Assembly (NCBI RefSeq): GCF_016861975.1
Contig: NZ_BOMB01000012.1
Location: forward strand, 62,001-126,000
Length of the DNA stretch: 64,000 nt
Origin: Actinocatenispora rupis
GTDB lineage: Bacteria; Actinomycetota; Actinomycetes; Mycobacteriales; Micromonosporaceae
Direction of reading: 5' to 3'
Shown here: positions 1 through 8,017 of the stretch, piece after piece
Position numbering within the stretch: the first letter of the stretch is position 1
Layout: each line of letters starts with the position of its first letter
The notes under the pieces: model-generated
Database searches by the model: none
Seen by the model: only the letters and a program-made list of their open reading frames with translations
What the model was told of the DNA's origin: nothing
Position numbers and translations under genes: made by a program

Positions 1-618
1 CCGGTGGATGACGACGCGGTGCGCCGCGCCGTCCACCCGCGCCGCCTCGATCAGCTCGTCCGGGATGGTGTCGAAGAAGCCCTTCAACATCCAGATACAC
101 AGGGGCAGGGTGAACGTGGTGAACGACAGGACGAGCGCGCCGTAGCTGTTGAGCAGCCCGGTCGCGCTGAACACCAGGTAGATCGTGATGAGCAGCAGCG
201 CCTGCGGGAACATCTGCGAGGCGAGCACCAGGTACATCAGGGAACGCCGGCCGCGGTACCGGAACTTCGAGAACGAGTACGCGCAGTAGGCCGAGACGAC
301 GACGCTGAGGACGGCGGTGACCAGCGAGACGACCACGCTGTTCACCAGGTACCGCACCAGTTTCGGGGTGTGCAGGAGGCTGTCGAAGTGCGCCAGGGTG
401 AGGTGCGCCGGCACCAGCCGCGGCGGGAACGCGAACACGTCGCCGGTCGGGCTGAACGCGGTCACGACCAACCAGTACACGGGGAGCAGGCCGAAGCAGC
501 CGATCACCACGACCGCGGCCACCGCGCCGATCCGCCCGCCCCGGCCGCGCCGCCGGGCCGCGCGCCGCGCGATCCCGGCCGCCGCCGTACGTTCCGGTGC
601 CGCCGTCGCCGTGGTCAT
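1..618 (-). CDS. Carbohydrate ABC transporter permease, MalG type (partial)
   Basis: Inner-membrane permease subunit of a sugar ABC importer, cut by the left window edge so its C-terminus is missing. The frame starts with ATG at 618, which overlaps the stop of the upstream permease as ATGA. After a basic, Arg-rich N-terminal tail of about 35 residues there is a hydrophobic segment leading into LLPVYWLVVTAFS, the usual opening of MalG-type subunits, then several more membrane segments. Near the visible end is the cytoplasmic EAA loop (EAARVDGAAHRVVI) that contacts the ATPase. No substrate-binding protein gene lies between regulator and permeases; it may sit beyond the left edge. Substrate is inferred, from the divergent sugar-acid genes, to be a sugar or sugar acid. 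Confidence 0.88.
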   Translation of the reverse strand, partial: MTTATAAPERTAAAGIARRAARRRGRGGRIGAVAAVVVIGCFGLLPVYWLVVTAFSPTGDVFAFPPRLVPAHLTLAHFDSLLHTPKLVRYLVNSVVVSLVTAVLSVVVSAYCAYSFSKFRYRGRRSLMYLVLASQMFPQALLLITIYLVFSATGLLNSYGALVLSFTTFTLPLCIWMLKGFFDTIPDELIEAARVDGAAHRVVIHR

Positions 619-1520
619 GCCGACCGCCTCTCCGAGAGCCACACGTACCCGACGACGAAGACGCTGAGGATGAGCATCCACAGGGCGCCGATCGCGCCCG
701 CGCCGCCGAGGTCGAAGCCCTTGAACGCGGTGTCGTACACGGAGACCGCGAAGGTGGTGGTGGCGCCGGCCGGGCCGCCGCCGGTCATCACGTAGATGGT
801 GTCGAAGTGCTGGAAGTTCCAGATCATCTCCAGCAGCAGCACCATGCCGATCATCGGCCGCAGGTGCGGCAGCGTGACCGAACGGAACCGGCGCAGCGCG
901 CCCGCACCATCGAGCGCGGCCACCTCGTGCAGGTCCCGCGGTACGGTCTGCAGGCCGGCGAGCAGCATCACCATCATCCACGGGAAGCTGTTCCAGGTCT
1001 TCGCGACGATCACCGCGAGCATCGCCGTACCGGGCTGGCCGAGCCACGCGACCGGTTCGCCGATCAGGTGCAGCCGCATCAGCAGCCCGTTCAGTACGCC
1101 GTAGTTGGCGTTGAAGATCCACAGCCACAGGAACGACACCACGACGCTGGGCAGTACCCAGGGGAACAGGAACAGGCCGCGCAGCACGGCCCGGCCGCGG
1201 ATCCCCACGTTCAACGCCAGCGCCAGCCCGAACCCCAGCACGAACGACAGCGCCGTGGTGGCCACCGTGAACACCATCGTGTGCCCGAGCGCCGGCAGGA
1301 AGTCGCCGGACAGCTCGTCGCCGAAGTTCGACAGACCGACGAAACTGCGGCCCGGCAGTACCAGGCTCTGCTTGAACAGGCTGCTGACCAGCCCGGCGAT
1401 CAGCGGGTAGCAGACCACCGCGGCCAGCAGTACCAGCGCCGGCACGGTCAGCAGGATCCCGACGACACCGTCGGGCAGGCTCCGCGGCCGCACCCCGCGG
1501 GACGCGTCCGGCGCGGTCAT
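615..1520 (-). CDS. Carbohydrate ABC transporter permease, MalF/UgpA type
   Basis: A 301-residue inner-membrane permease, partner of the MalG-type subunit that follows. It has an N-terminal membrane anchor (about residues 18-45), six predicted membrane segments and an EAA loop near residue 198 (EVAALDGAGALRRF). The motif GLSNF before the second helix and the later MTGGGPAGATTTF stretch are typical of CUT1 sugar permeases. ATG at 1520 overlaps the stop of the IclR-type regulator (ATGA), so regulator and permeases form one transcript in the order iclR, malF-type, malG-type. The sugar transported cannot be read from the sequence; the catabolic genes across the divergent promoter suggest one that is oxidised to a sugar acid. 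Confidence 0.9.
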   Translation of the reverse strand: MTAPDASRGVRPRSLPDGVVGILLTVPALVLLAAVVCYPLIAGLVSSLFKQSLVLPGRSFVGLSNFGDELSGDFLPALGHTMVFTVATTALSFVLGFGLALALNVGIRGRAVLRGLFLFPWVLPSVVVSFLWLWIFNANYGVLNGLLMRLHLIGEPVAWLGQPGTAMLAVIVAKTWNSFPWMMVMLLAGLQTVPRDLHEVAALDGAGALRRFRSVTLPHLRPMIGMVLLLEMIWNFQHFDTIYVMTGGGPAGATTTFAVSVYDTAFKGFDLGGAGAIGALWMLILSVFVVGYVWLSERRSA

Positions 1521-2311
1521 GTCCCCTCCGGGTGGCGGTGCGGCCCCGCGTACCCGAGGGCGACGCTGATCTGGTCGGCGGCCTCGATGACGGCGCGGGA
1601 CAGTTCGGCTTCGCGGGCGGGCAGGTCGATCGCGGACAGCGGGCCGGAGACGCTGAGCGCCGCGACCACCGCGCCCGCCTGGTCCCGTACGGGCGCGGCG
1701 ACGCACGCCCGGCTCAGCGCCAGTTCCTCGATCTCCGTCGCGTACCCGTCGTGCGCCAACGCGTCGAGCTGCTTGTCGAGCTGCTCGTGGTCGGTGACCG
1801 TGCGCGGCGTGTACCCGAGGAGCGAGGCGGCGGGCAGCAGCTCGCGCCGCGCCGCACCGTCCAGCTCGGACAGCAGGCACTTGCCGAGACCGGTGGCGTG
1901 CAAGGGATTCCGCTGCCCCGCGAGTACGAACGAGCGCGGCGCGAGCCGGCCCTCGAAGTTCAGGAGGTAGAAGAGGGTGTCGCCGCGGCGGACCGCGACG
2001 TTGGCGCCGAGGCCGAGGCGGGCGGCCAGCTCCTGCGCCACCTGCCGGGCGGCCCGGTGCACCCGGTCCTGGTTGAGCGCGACGCCCGCGAACGTGATCA
2101 GCTCCGGCCCCAGCCGGTACAGCCCGCTGACCGGGTCGCGTTCGACGGCGCCGGCCGCCTCCAGCGTGGTGAGCAGCCGGGACGTGGTGGACAGGCCCAG
2201 GCCGGCGGCCTTCGCCACGTCGGAGACGCGCTGCTCCGGCTGCCCCGCCGTGAACGCCCGGAGCACGGTGAACGCGCGCTCCACCGACTGATTGCTTCCA
2301 ACTTCGGCCAC
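1517..2311 (-). CDS. IclR-family transcriptional regulator
   Basis: A 264-residue DNA-binding regulator. The N-terminal winged helix-turn-helix (about residues 8-70, with RVSDVAKAAGLGLSTTSRL) is followed by the C-terminal IclR effector domain, with the typical NPLHATGLGKCLLSEL and later DQAGAVVAALSVSGP stretches. The GTG start at 2311 has AGAGGGG about 10 nt upstream. It is the first gene of the permease operon and is divergent from the dehydratase/aldolase operon at 2401. The simplest inference is that it senses a sugar acid or keto-acid and controls both directions from the 2312-2400 interval. It could be an activator or a repressor. Confidence 0.9.
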   Translation of the reverse strand: MAEVGSNQSVERAFTVLRAFTAGQPEQRVSDVAKAAGLGLSTTSRLLTTLEAAGAVERDPVSGLYRLGPELITFAGVALNQDRVHRAARQVAQELAARLGLGANVAVRRGDTLFYLLNFEGRLAPRSFVLAGQRNPLHATGLGKCLLSELDGAARRELLPAASLLGYTPRTVTDHEQLDKQLDALAHDGYATEIEELALSRACVAAPVRDQAGAVVAALSVSGPLSAIDLPAREAELSRAVIEAADQISVALGYAGPHRHPEGT

Positions 2312-2400
2312 TGACCGGACCCCTCTTGTAACTGGCTTGCAATATGTGGAAACCTAATGCCCATGTTGAAGACAGTCAACCGCTCAGCGGTGGTCGGCGC
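2312..2400. promoter_or_regulatory. Divergent promoter region between IclR-type gene and catabolic operon
   Basis: An 89-base interval separating two divergent operons. It is clearly less GC-rich than its surroundings, with stretches such as CTTGTAAC, CTTGCAATATG and CATGTTGAAGACAG. The near-direct repeat CTTGTAA / CTTGCAA (from about 2325) could be part of a regulator site, but no convincing full palindrome is visible. The role is inferred from position. Confidence 0.5.
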
Positions 2401-3558
2401 ATGACGATCACCGCGGTCCGCGCCTACCCGCTCCGGCTCGCCGGCCCCGAGTCGTACCTCGGGGCGCCGCCGGCCGGCGCCGGTGACGGCTACTTCGTCC
2501 GCCCGCCCTGGCGCAGCCTGTACTCGCCGGCCTTCGAGACGGTGCTGGTGCGCGTCGACACCGCCGACGGGTACACGGGGTGGGGTGAGGCGCTCGCCCC
2601 GGTCGGCCCGGAGATCGTCGCCGCGGTCGTCGACCGGCTGCTCGCGCCGGCGCTGGTCGGCGCGGACGAGACCCAGATCCGTCCACTGTGGACGATGCTG
2701 TCCGGGCTGATGCGCGAGCGCGGGCACCTGGTCGGGCACCAGGCCGATGCGCTCGCCGCCGTCGACATCGCGCTGTGGGACCTGCGCGGCCGGACGACCG
2801 GGCGCCCGGTCGCCGAACTGCTCGGCGGCGCGTACCGGACGCACGTGCCGACGTACGTGTCGGGGCTGCCGCGGCCGACCGACGCCGAGCGGGTCGAGCT
2901 GGCACGCGAGTGGGTGGCGAAGGGCGTACGGCACGTCAAGCTGGCGCTCGGGCACGGCGTCGACGCCGACCTCGCCACGTACGACGCGGTCGCCGCGGTG
3001 CACCCGGACCTGCGGGTCGCGATCGACGCGCACTGGGCGTACGACCTGGCCGACGCGTTGCGGCTGGGCCGGGCGCTGGACGAGCGGCGCGCCTGGTTCC
3101 TGGAGGCGCCGCTGGTACCGGAGGACGTCACCGCGCACACCGAGCTGGCCGCCGCGCTCGTCACGCCCGTCGCGATCGGCGAGTCCCTCCGCAACCGGTA
3201 CGAGTTCCGCGAGTGGCTGGCGCGCCGCGCGCTGGACCTGTGCCAACCGGACGTGGCCCGTACCGGGTTGACGGAGGCGATGTCGGTGGTGGAGCTGGCC
3301 GCCGCGCACCACGTACCGGTGGCGCCGCACCACTCGGTCGGGCTCGGGGTCGCGCTCGCCGCCGGGATCCACCTGGCCGCGGCCGTCGAGTCGTTGCCCG
3401 CCTTCGAGTACCAGCCGGGCACGCTGCCGGTCGCCAACCGGATCCTGACCGCGCCGATCTCGGGCGGCCCGGACGGCTTCGACGTACCGGCCGGGCCGGG
3501 GCTCGGGATCACCGTCGACGTGGACGCGGTCGAGGCCGCCGGAAAGGACCAGCGATGA
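2401..3558 (+). CDS. Mandelate racemase/muconate lactonizing family sugar-acid dehydratase
   Basis: A 385-residue enolase-superfamily enzyme likely to dehydrate an aldonic or aldaric acid to a 2-keto-3-deoxy acid. The capping domain is at about residues 1-130 and the barrel follows. Metal-binding positions are visible: D in AIDAHW (about 207), E in LEAPL (about 234) and E in IGES (about 260); APHHS (about 308) supplies the C-terminal-side histidine. The usual KxK on the second barrel strand reads KLALG (about 178), so only the first lysine is present; in dehydratases of this superfamily a His/Asp pair can serve as the base. ATG 2401 is preferred over an in-frame ATG at 2344 because the family domain begins there. 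The stop overlaps the aldolase start. Substrate is unknown; galactonate- or arabinonate-like acids are possible. Confidence 0.85.
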   Translation: MTITAVRAYPLRLAGPESYLGAPPAGAGDGYFVRPPWRSLYSPAFETVLVRVDTADGYTGWGEALAPVGPEIVAAVVDRLLAPALVGADETQIRPLWTMLSGLMRERGHLVGHQADALAAVDIALWDLRGRTTGRPVAELLGGAYRTHVPTYVSGLPRPTDAERVELAREWVAKGVRHVKLALGHGVDADLATYDAVAAVHPDLRVAIDAHWAYDLADALRLGRALDERRAWFLEAPLVPEDVTAHTELAAALVTPVAIGESLRNRYEFREWLARRALDLCQPDVARTGLTEAMSVVELAAAHHVPVAPHHSVGLGVALAAGIHLAAAVESLPAFEYQPGTLPVANRILTAPISGGPDGFDVPAGPGLGITVDVDAVEAAGKDQR

Positions 3559-4472
3559 GGAGCGGGGACACCCGGGGGCTGATCCCGGTGCTGGCCACGC
3601 CGTTCGCGGCGAACGGCGACCTGGACGCCGACGGGTTGCGCCGGCTGGTCGAGTTCCAGCAGTGGTGCGGGGTGGACGGGGTGGCCGTGTTCGGCTTCGC
3701 GAGCGAGGGGTTCACGCTCACCGCCGGCGAGCGGGACACCATCCTGCGCGTCACCGACAAGGAACTCGCGCCGGACGCGCCGCTGGTCGCCGGCGTCAAC
3801 GCGACCGCCACCCGGCCGGCCGTGGAGCAGGCGCTGGCGTGCGCGGACGCCGGCGCGAGCGCGCTGATGGTGATCCCGCCGTACCAGGTGAAGCCGAGCG
3901 CGGCGCAGATCGTCGACTTCTACGGCAGCGTGGCCGCGGAGAGCGGGCTGCCGGTGATGGTGCAGGACGCGCCCGGCTCGACCGGCGTCACCATGCCCGT
4001 CGACCTGATCACCGAGCTGTCCACATTGGACGGTGTGACCGCGGTCAAGATCGAACCGCAGCCGACGGTGCCGAAGATCGGCGCGGTCGTCGACGCCACC
4101 GACCCCGACTTCCTCGTACTCGGTGGCCAGAACGCGCTGTTCGCCCTCGACGAGTACGAGCGGGGCGCGGTCGGCACGATGCCGGCGTGCGAGTTCGCGG
4201 ACGCGCTGGCCGCGGTGCTGCGCGACGCCGACCGGGCCGGGTTCGACCGGCTGCTGCCGCTCATCCGGTTCGGCCTCCAGCCCGGCCTCGCCTGGTCCGT
4301 TCACAAGCACGTCCTGGTACGCCGCGGGGTGCTCGACTCCCCCGCCGTACGCTCGCCCGCGCGCGACGCCGACCCCGGCACGCTCGCCGCCCTGGACCGG
4401 ATCCTCGCCGACCTTCGGCTCCCGGCCTGGACGCCCGGGCAGGCCGCGCCCGACCGGACGCTGCCGCAATGA
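3555..4472 (+). CDS. DHDPS/N-acetylneuraminate lyase family aldolase
   Basis: A 305-residue class I aldolase of the DapA/NanA barrel family, expected to cleave or dehydrate a 2-keto-3-deoxy sugar acid. The Schiff-base lysine sits in TAVKIEPQ (about residue 163). The family GTTGE signature is FASEG here, and the catalytic Tyr-Asn pair of the YNxPxR motif is replaced: VMVQDAPGSTG (about 133-143) has Gln-Asp and no Tyr, and the Arg is Ser. That argues against lysine biosynthesis and for a divergent sugar-acid aldolase or dehydratase. ATG overlaps the dehydratase stop (ATGA) and the stop overlaps the next ATG, so three genes are translationally coupled. Confidence 0.85.
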   Translation: MRSGDTRGLIPVLATPFAANGDLDADGLRRLVEFQQWCGVDGVAVFGFASEGFTLTAGERDTILRVTDKELAPDAPLVAGVNATATRPAVEQALACADAGASALMVIPPYQVKPSAAQIVDFYGSVAAESGLPVMVQDAPGSTGVTMPVDLITELSTLDGVTAVKIEPQPTVPKIGAVVDATDPDFLVLGGQNALFALDEYERGAVGTMPACEFADALAAVLRDADRAGFDRLLPLIRFGLQPGLAWSVHKHVLVRRGVLDSPAVRSPARDADPGTLAALDRILADLRLPAWTPGQAAPDRTLPQ

Positions 4473-5197
4473 CCGCGCGCGGCGTACTCGTGGTCGGCGC
4501 CACCTCGCCGATCGGCGTGGCCATCGCGGCGGAGTTCGCCGCGACCGGGCACCGGGTCGCGGGCGTGGCGCTCGACCGACCACCCACCCCGCCGCACGAG
4601 GTGGGCGTGGTGGCCGACTGCGCCACCGCGGACGGCGCCGGTACCGCGGTCGAGGCGGCGCGGTCCGCGTTCGGCCGGCTCGACGTGGTGGTGCTCGCCG
4701 CGGCCGTCATGCCGGTCGCCCCCGTCACCGCCACCACCGACGAGCAGTGGCGGGCCGGCGTCGACGCCACGCTCGGAAGCGCGTTCGCGGTCAGCCGCGC
4801 CGCGCTGCCGTACCTGGGGCGCGGCTCCGCGATCGTCGCCGTCACCTCCGTCAACGCCACGCTCGCCGCCCCCGGCCTCCCCGCGTACGCGGCGGCCAAG
4901 GCGGGCGTGGAGGGACTCGTCCGGCAGCTCGCGCTGGAGTACGGGCCGGTCGGGGTGCGGGTCAACGCCGTCGCGCCCGGCATGATCGGCAACGCCGACC
5001 TGCCGCACGTCACCGACGGCTACCCGCTCGGCCGCGTCGGTACGCCGGCGGACGTCGCCTCGGCCGTCGCGTACCTGGCGTCCGACGCGGCGGGCTTCGT
5101 CACCGGTGCCGTACTGCCGGTCGACGGCGGGTTGTCGATCGCCTCGCCCGCCGCGTACCTGCGACCCGACCTGCGCGCCCGCTTCCTCGCCGACTGA
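4469..5197 (+). CDS. SDR family oxidoreductase (probable sugar dehydrogenase)
   Basis: A 242-residue classical short-chain dehydrogenase. The Rossmann motif is slightly altered (GATSPIG at about 10-16), with catalytic Ser in VTSVN (about 126) and YAAAK (about 138). The end PVDGGLSI is typical. It is coupled to the aldolase by an ATGA overlap. In non-phosphorylating sugar pathways an SDR oxidises the sugar to its lactone, the lactonase opens it, and the dehydratase and aldolase act next; all four activities are here in one direction. An alternative is oxidation of a later keto-acid intermediate. Confidence 0.88.
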   Translation: MTARGVLVVGATSPIGVAIAAEFAATGHRVAGVALDRPPTPPHEVGVVADCATADGAGTAVEAARSAFGRLDVVVLAAAVMPVAPVTATTDEQWRAGVDATLGSAFAVSRAALPYLGRGSAIVAVTSVNATLAAPGLPAYAAAKAGVEGLVRQLALEYGPVGVRVNAVAPGMIGNADLPHVTDGYPLGRVGTPADVASAVAYLASDAAGFVTGAVLPVDGGLSIASPAAYLRPDLRARFLAD

Positions 5198-5212
5198 CCG
5201 CGCCGACCCGCT

Positions 5213-5232
5213 TTCCTTGGTACGACAAGGAA
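5213..5232. promoter_or_regulatory. Palindrome TTCCTTG-N6-CAAGGAA
   Basis: A perfect 7-bp inverted repeat with a 6-nt centre, 16 bases after the SDR stop and about 98 bases before the SMP-30 gene. The arms are AT-containing and short, with no U-tract, so an operator for a dimeric regulator is as likely as a weak hairpin. No second copy was found in the divergent promoter at 2312-2400. Confidence 0.45.
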
Positions 5233-5329
5233 GTACGATACGCACCGGCGGCCCGCGGCGCCGCATCCGGACGGCGGCGACACGAGCGAACGACAACGGC
5301 GGCGTGGCGTACCGGAAGGGGAAAGTCGG

Positions 5330-6178
5330 ATGGTGGAGCAGGTGGACGCGCCGGCGGCCGAGCACGGCGAGGGGCCGTGCTGGGACGCGACCGCCGGGGT
5401 GCTGCGCTGGGTGGACATGCTCCGCGGCGACCTCCTCGCCGTCGCGCCCGGCGGCGGCCCCGTGACCCGGCACCACGTCGGTACGGTCGCCGCCGCGCTG
5501 CGCCCCCGTACCGGTGGCGGGCTCGTCGTCGCCACCGAACGCGGCTTCGCGCTCCTCGACGACCCCGACGGCCCGGTGCGCCAGCTGCCCGAGGTCTGGA
5601 CCGACCCGGCCGTCCGGATGAACGACGGCGGCTGCGACCCGCACGGCCGCTTCTACTGCGGCTCCATGGCGTACGACGCGACACCCGGCGCCGCCGCCCT
5701 GTACCGCCTCGACCCCGACGGCACCGTGCACACCGTCCTCACCGGCGTCACCGTCTCCAACGGCCTCGCGTTCACCCCCGACGGCACCACCGCGTACTAC
5801 GCCGACACCGAGACCGGCCGCGTCGACGCCTTCTCCGTACTCGACGGCGAACTCCTCGACCGGCGCCCCGTCGTCGTCGTACCGGCCGCGGACGGTGCGC
5901 CGGACGGCCTCACCCTCGACGCCGACGGGCACCTGTGGGTCGCGCTGTGGGGCGGCGGCGCCGTCCGCCGCTACTCCCCCGACGGCGAGCTCGAACAGCA
6001 CCTGCCGGTACCGGTCCGGCACGTCACCGCCTGCACGTTCGGCGGCCCCGGCCTCGACACCCTGTACGTCACCACGTCCACGGTGGACGCCACGCCCGAC
6101 GAGTACGGCCGCGCCGGCGCGCTCTTCGCGCACCACCCGACCGTCGGCGGCCTGCCGCCCCTCCCGTACGCCGGCTGA
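5330..6178 (+). CDS. SMP-30/gluconolactonase family lactonase
   Basis: A 282-residue six-bladed beta-propeller lactonase. Divalent-metal ligands of the family are visible: E in GEGPCWD (about 15-21), N in SNGLAFTPDG (about 143) and D in APDGLTLDADG (about 190), plus MNDGGCDPHG (about 96). It would hydrolyse the sugar lactone made by the SDR upstream, giving the acid used by the dehydratase. ATG 5330 follows AAGGGGAAAG. It lies 132 bases after the SDR, so it may have its own promoter as well as readthrough. No signal peptide is present, so it acts in the cytoplasm. Confidence 0.88.
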   Translation: MVEQVDAPAAEHGEGPCWDATAGVLRWVDMLRGDLLAVAPGGGPVTRHHVGTVAAALRPRTGGGLVVATERGFALLDDPDGPVRQLPEVWTDPAVRMNDGGCDPHGRFYCGSMAYDATPGAAALYRLDPDGTVHTVLTGVTVSNGLAFTPDGTTAYYADTETGRVDAFSVLDGELLDRRPVVVVPAADGAPDGLTLDADGHLWVALWGGGAVRRYSPDGELEQHLPVPVRHVTACTFGGPGLDTLYVTTSTVDATPDEYGRAGALFAHHPTVGGLPPLPYAG

Positions 6179-6525
6179 CCCGAGGCTTCTACTCCCCGCC
6201 ATCCGCCTCAACAGAGCCGATCCGGGGATCGTCCGACGGCGCGGGCGAGCACACCGGAGACCTGCCGGTACCCGCGCCGTCAGCGCGGGGTGGACCTCTC
6301 CGCGCGTCCCGGATCGGCACAACAGAGCCGATCCGGGCTCACCGGATGCCCCACCCACCGTGTCGCCACCCCGACGGTACGCATGGTCGACAGCCTCGCC
6401 GCGCCCGGTCACGCCCCGGCCACACCCCGATCCCGGAACGGCACACCACCCGCCGGAAACCCTGTCGTACCAACACACCCCGGAACGGTGTGGCGGCGCG
6501 GCGGCCGGCGTGCTGGGATGCGGGC
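6179..6525. other. Intergenic region with direct repeat and hairpin
   Basis: Separates the lactonase from the acetyltransferase. It holds two identical 18-base copies of CAACAGAGCCGATCCGGG, at 6209-6226 and 6320-6337. The second copy forms a perfect 11-bp hairpin with 6308-6318. No convincing gene is present; the sequence has coding-like composition but no family motif. Confidence 0.6.
6308..6337 (+). terminator. Hairpin, probable terminator after sugar-acid operon
   Basis: Perfect 11-bp stem (CCCGGATCGGC / GCCGATCCGGG) with loop ACAACAGA. There is no U-tract, as is usual for terminators in high-GC actinomycetes. Confidence 0.55.
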
Positions 6526-7035
6526 ATGGAGATCCGGGAGGCGCGCGCCGCCGACGTCGTACGGCTCGGCGCGATCCAGCTCGCCGCGGGCGCGGCGTTC
6601 CGTACGGTCGGGCTCGCGTGGGCGGCGGACAACCCGGTGCCCACCGACGACGTGTACGCGGAGTACGTGCGGGAAGGCCGCGCCTGGGTGGCGGACGACC
6701 CCGGCCCGGTGGCGTTCGTACTCGTCGACGTGGTCGACGGGTGCGCGCACGTCGAGCAGGTCAGCGTGCACCCGGACCACGCCGGGCAGGGCATCGGCCG
6801 GCGGCTGATCGACCGGGTCGACCGGTGGGCGGCGGACCGCGGCCTGCCCGCCCTCACCCTGTGTACGTTCCGCGCCGTGCCGTGGAACGCCCCGTACTAC
6901 GCGCGCCTCGGGTTCCGCGAGATCACCGCACCGCCCGGCCCCGAACTCGCCTGGCTGCTGCGCGCCGAACGGAGGTTCGGCATCGACCCCGCCACCCGCG
7001 TACCGATGCGCCGCCCCGTCACCGCGACCCGGTGA
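6526..7035 (+). CDS. GNAT family N-acetyltransferase
   Basis: A 169-residue acetyltransferase. The acetyl-CoA binding loop is visible as HAGQGIGRRLID after the beta strand VEQVSVHPD (about residues 74-95), and WNAPYYARLGFRE (about 122-135) is the usual GNAT C-terminal signature. The N-terminus begins MEIREAR, typical of the fold. Substrate is unknown. It is a single-gene unit, convergent with the endonuclease/exonuclease/phosphatase gene 9 bases away. The family includes small-molecule and protein acetyltransferases, so no pathway is assigned. Confidence 0.9.
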   Translation: MEIREARAADVVRLGAIQLAAGAAFRTVGLAWAADNPVPTDDVYAEYVREGRAWVADDPGPVAFVLVDVVDGCAHVEQVSVHPDHAGQGIGRRLIDRVDRWAADRGLPALTLCTFRAVPWNAPYYARLGFREITAPPGPELAWLLRAERRFGIDPATRVPMRRPVTATR

Positions 7036-7044
7036 CGCGGCGGA

Positions 7045-7977
7045 TCAGGGAACGGTGAGGGCGGCGACGACGGCGCGGTGGTCGGTGCCCGGCACCTGAC
7101 GCACCGCGTACGAGTGGATGGCGATGCGGCGGTCGGCGAGCACGTGGTCCAGCGTGGTCACCGGGAACCGGTCGGCCGGCCAGGTGAAGCGCAGCCCCGA
7201 GCCGGTCACGTCCGCCGCGTCGCGGTAGCCGGTGCCGAGCAGGTGGCGCAGCGGCGGGTGGTCCAGCGTCGCGTTGAAGTCGCCGAGCAGCACCCGCGGC
7301 GTGCCGCGCGTGGTCGCGACCGGTTCGGCGGCGATCCCGCGCGCCCAGCAGCCCTGGTGCTCCCGCGTGTACGGCGAGCACGGGTGCACCGAACGCACCG
7401 CGAGCGTCCGGCCACCGGGCAGGTCGACGGTCGCGGACGCCTGCGTGAACCCGCCCTCGCCCGTCGGGGTCGCCGCGTCCCGCAACGGGAAACGCGACCA
7501 CAGAGCCGAACCCGCCGCGTACGGCTCCGGATCGGCCACGTGGTGCCGCAGCAGCCGCCCCAGCCCCGCCCGGGTCAACCGCTCCGCCGCCGGCCCCGTG
7601 TACTCCTGCACCGCCAGCACGTCGATCCGCTCGTCACGTACCAGCCGGACCACGGCGGCCGGGTCCGCGCCGCCGACCCGCAGGTTCACCGTCATCACCC
7701 GTACGGTGCGGCCGGTGCGCTCCTCGCCCGCACCCCACACCCGCGGCACCACCACCGCCGCCAGCGCCACCACCGCGACCGCGGCGACCAGCCCGCCCCA
7801 CGTCGCCCGCGCCAGCAACGCCAGCACCGCGACCAGCGCGCCGAACAGCACCGCCCACGGCGTCAGCGCCAGCACCACCAGCCCCGGCCACGGCGGCAGC
7901 ACCCCCGTCACCCGTACGGCCGCCCAGGCCAGCACGACGAGCACCAGCACCCACAGCACACCCCGTACGACACGCAT
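7045..7977 (-). CDS. Membrane-anchored endonuclease/exonuclease/phosphatase family protein
   Basis: A 310-residue protein with three closely spaced N-terminal membrane segments (about residues 1-85) and an EEP metallohydrolase domain after it. Catalytic landmarks are TVNLRVGG (about 97), E in VQEYTG (about 128), GDFNA (about 232) and TLDHV plus TDHRAV near the C-terminus. The same layout occurs in many actinomycete proteins of unknown substrate; phosphodiesterase or lipid phosphatase action at the outer membrane face is possible. ATG 7977 begins MRVVRGVLWVL, directly with the first membrane helix. Confidence 0.87.
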   Translation of the reverse strand: MRVVRGVLWVLVLVVLAWAAVRVTGVLPPWPGLVVLALTPWAVLFGALVAVLALLARATWGGLVAAVAVVALAAVVVPRVWGAGEERTGRTVRVMTVNLRVGGADPAAVVRLVRDERIDVLAVQEYTGPAAERLTRAGLGRLLRHHVADPEPYAAGSALWSRFPLRDAATPTGEGGFTQASATVDLPGGRTLAVRSVHPCSPYTREHQGCWARGIAAEPVATTRGTPRVLLGDFNATLDHPPLRHLLGTGYRDAADVTGSGLRFTWPADRFPVTTLDHVLADRRIAIHSYAVRQVPGTDHRAVVAALTVP

Positions 7978-8017
7978 CCGCGCCACCGTACCGGGCGGCG
8001 TCGACCCGCGCCGGACC

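Noticed and set aside
4-795. A plus-strand open frame covering the two permease genes
   Set aside because: It is antisense to two permeases with clear EAA loops and membrane helices; translation is rich in Arg/Gln/Asp without any fold signature.
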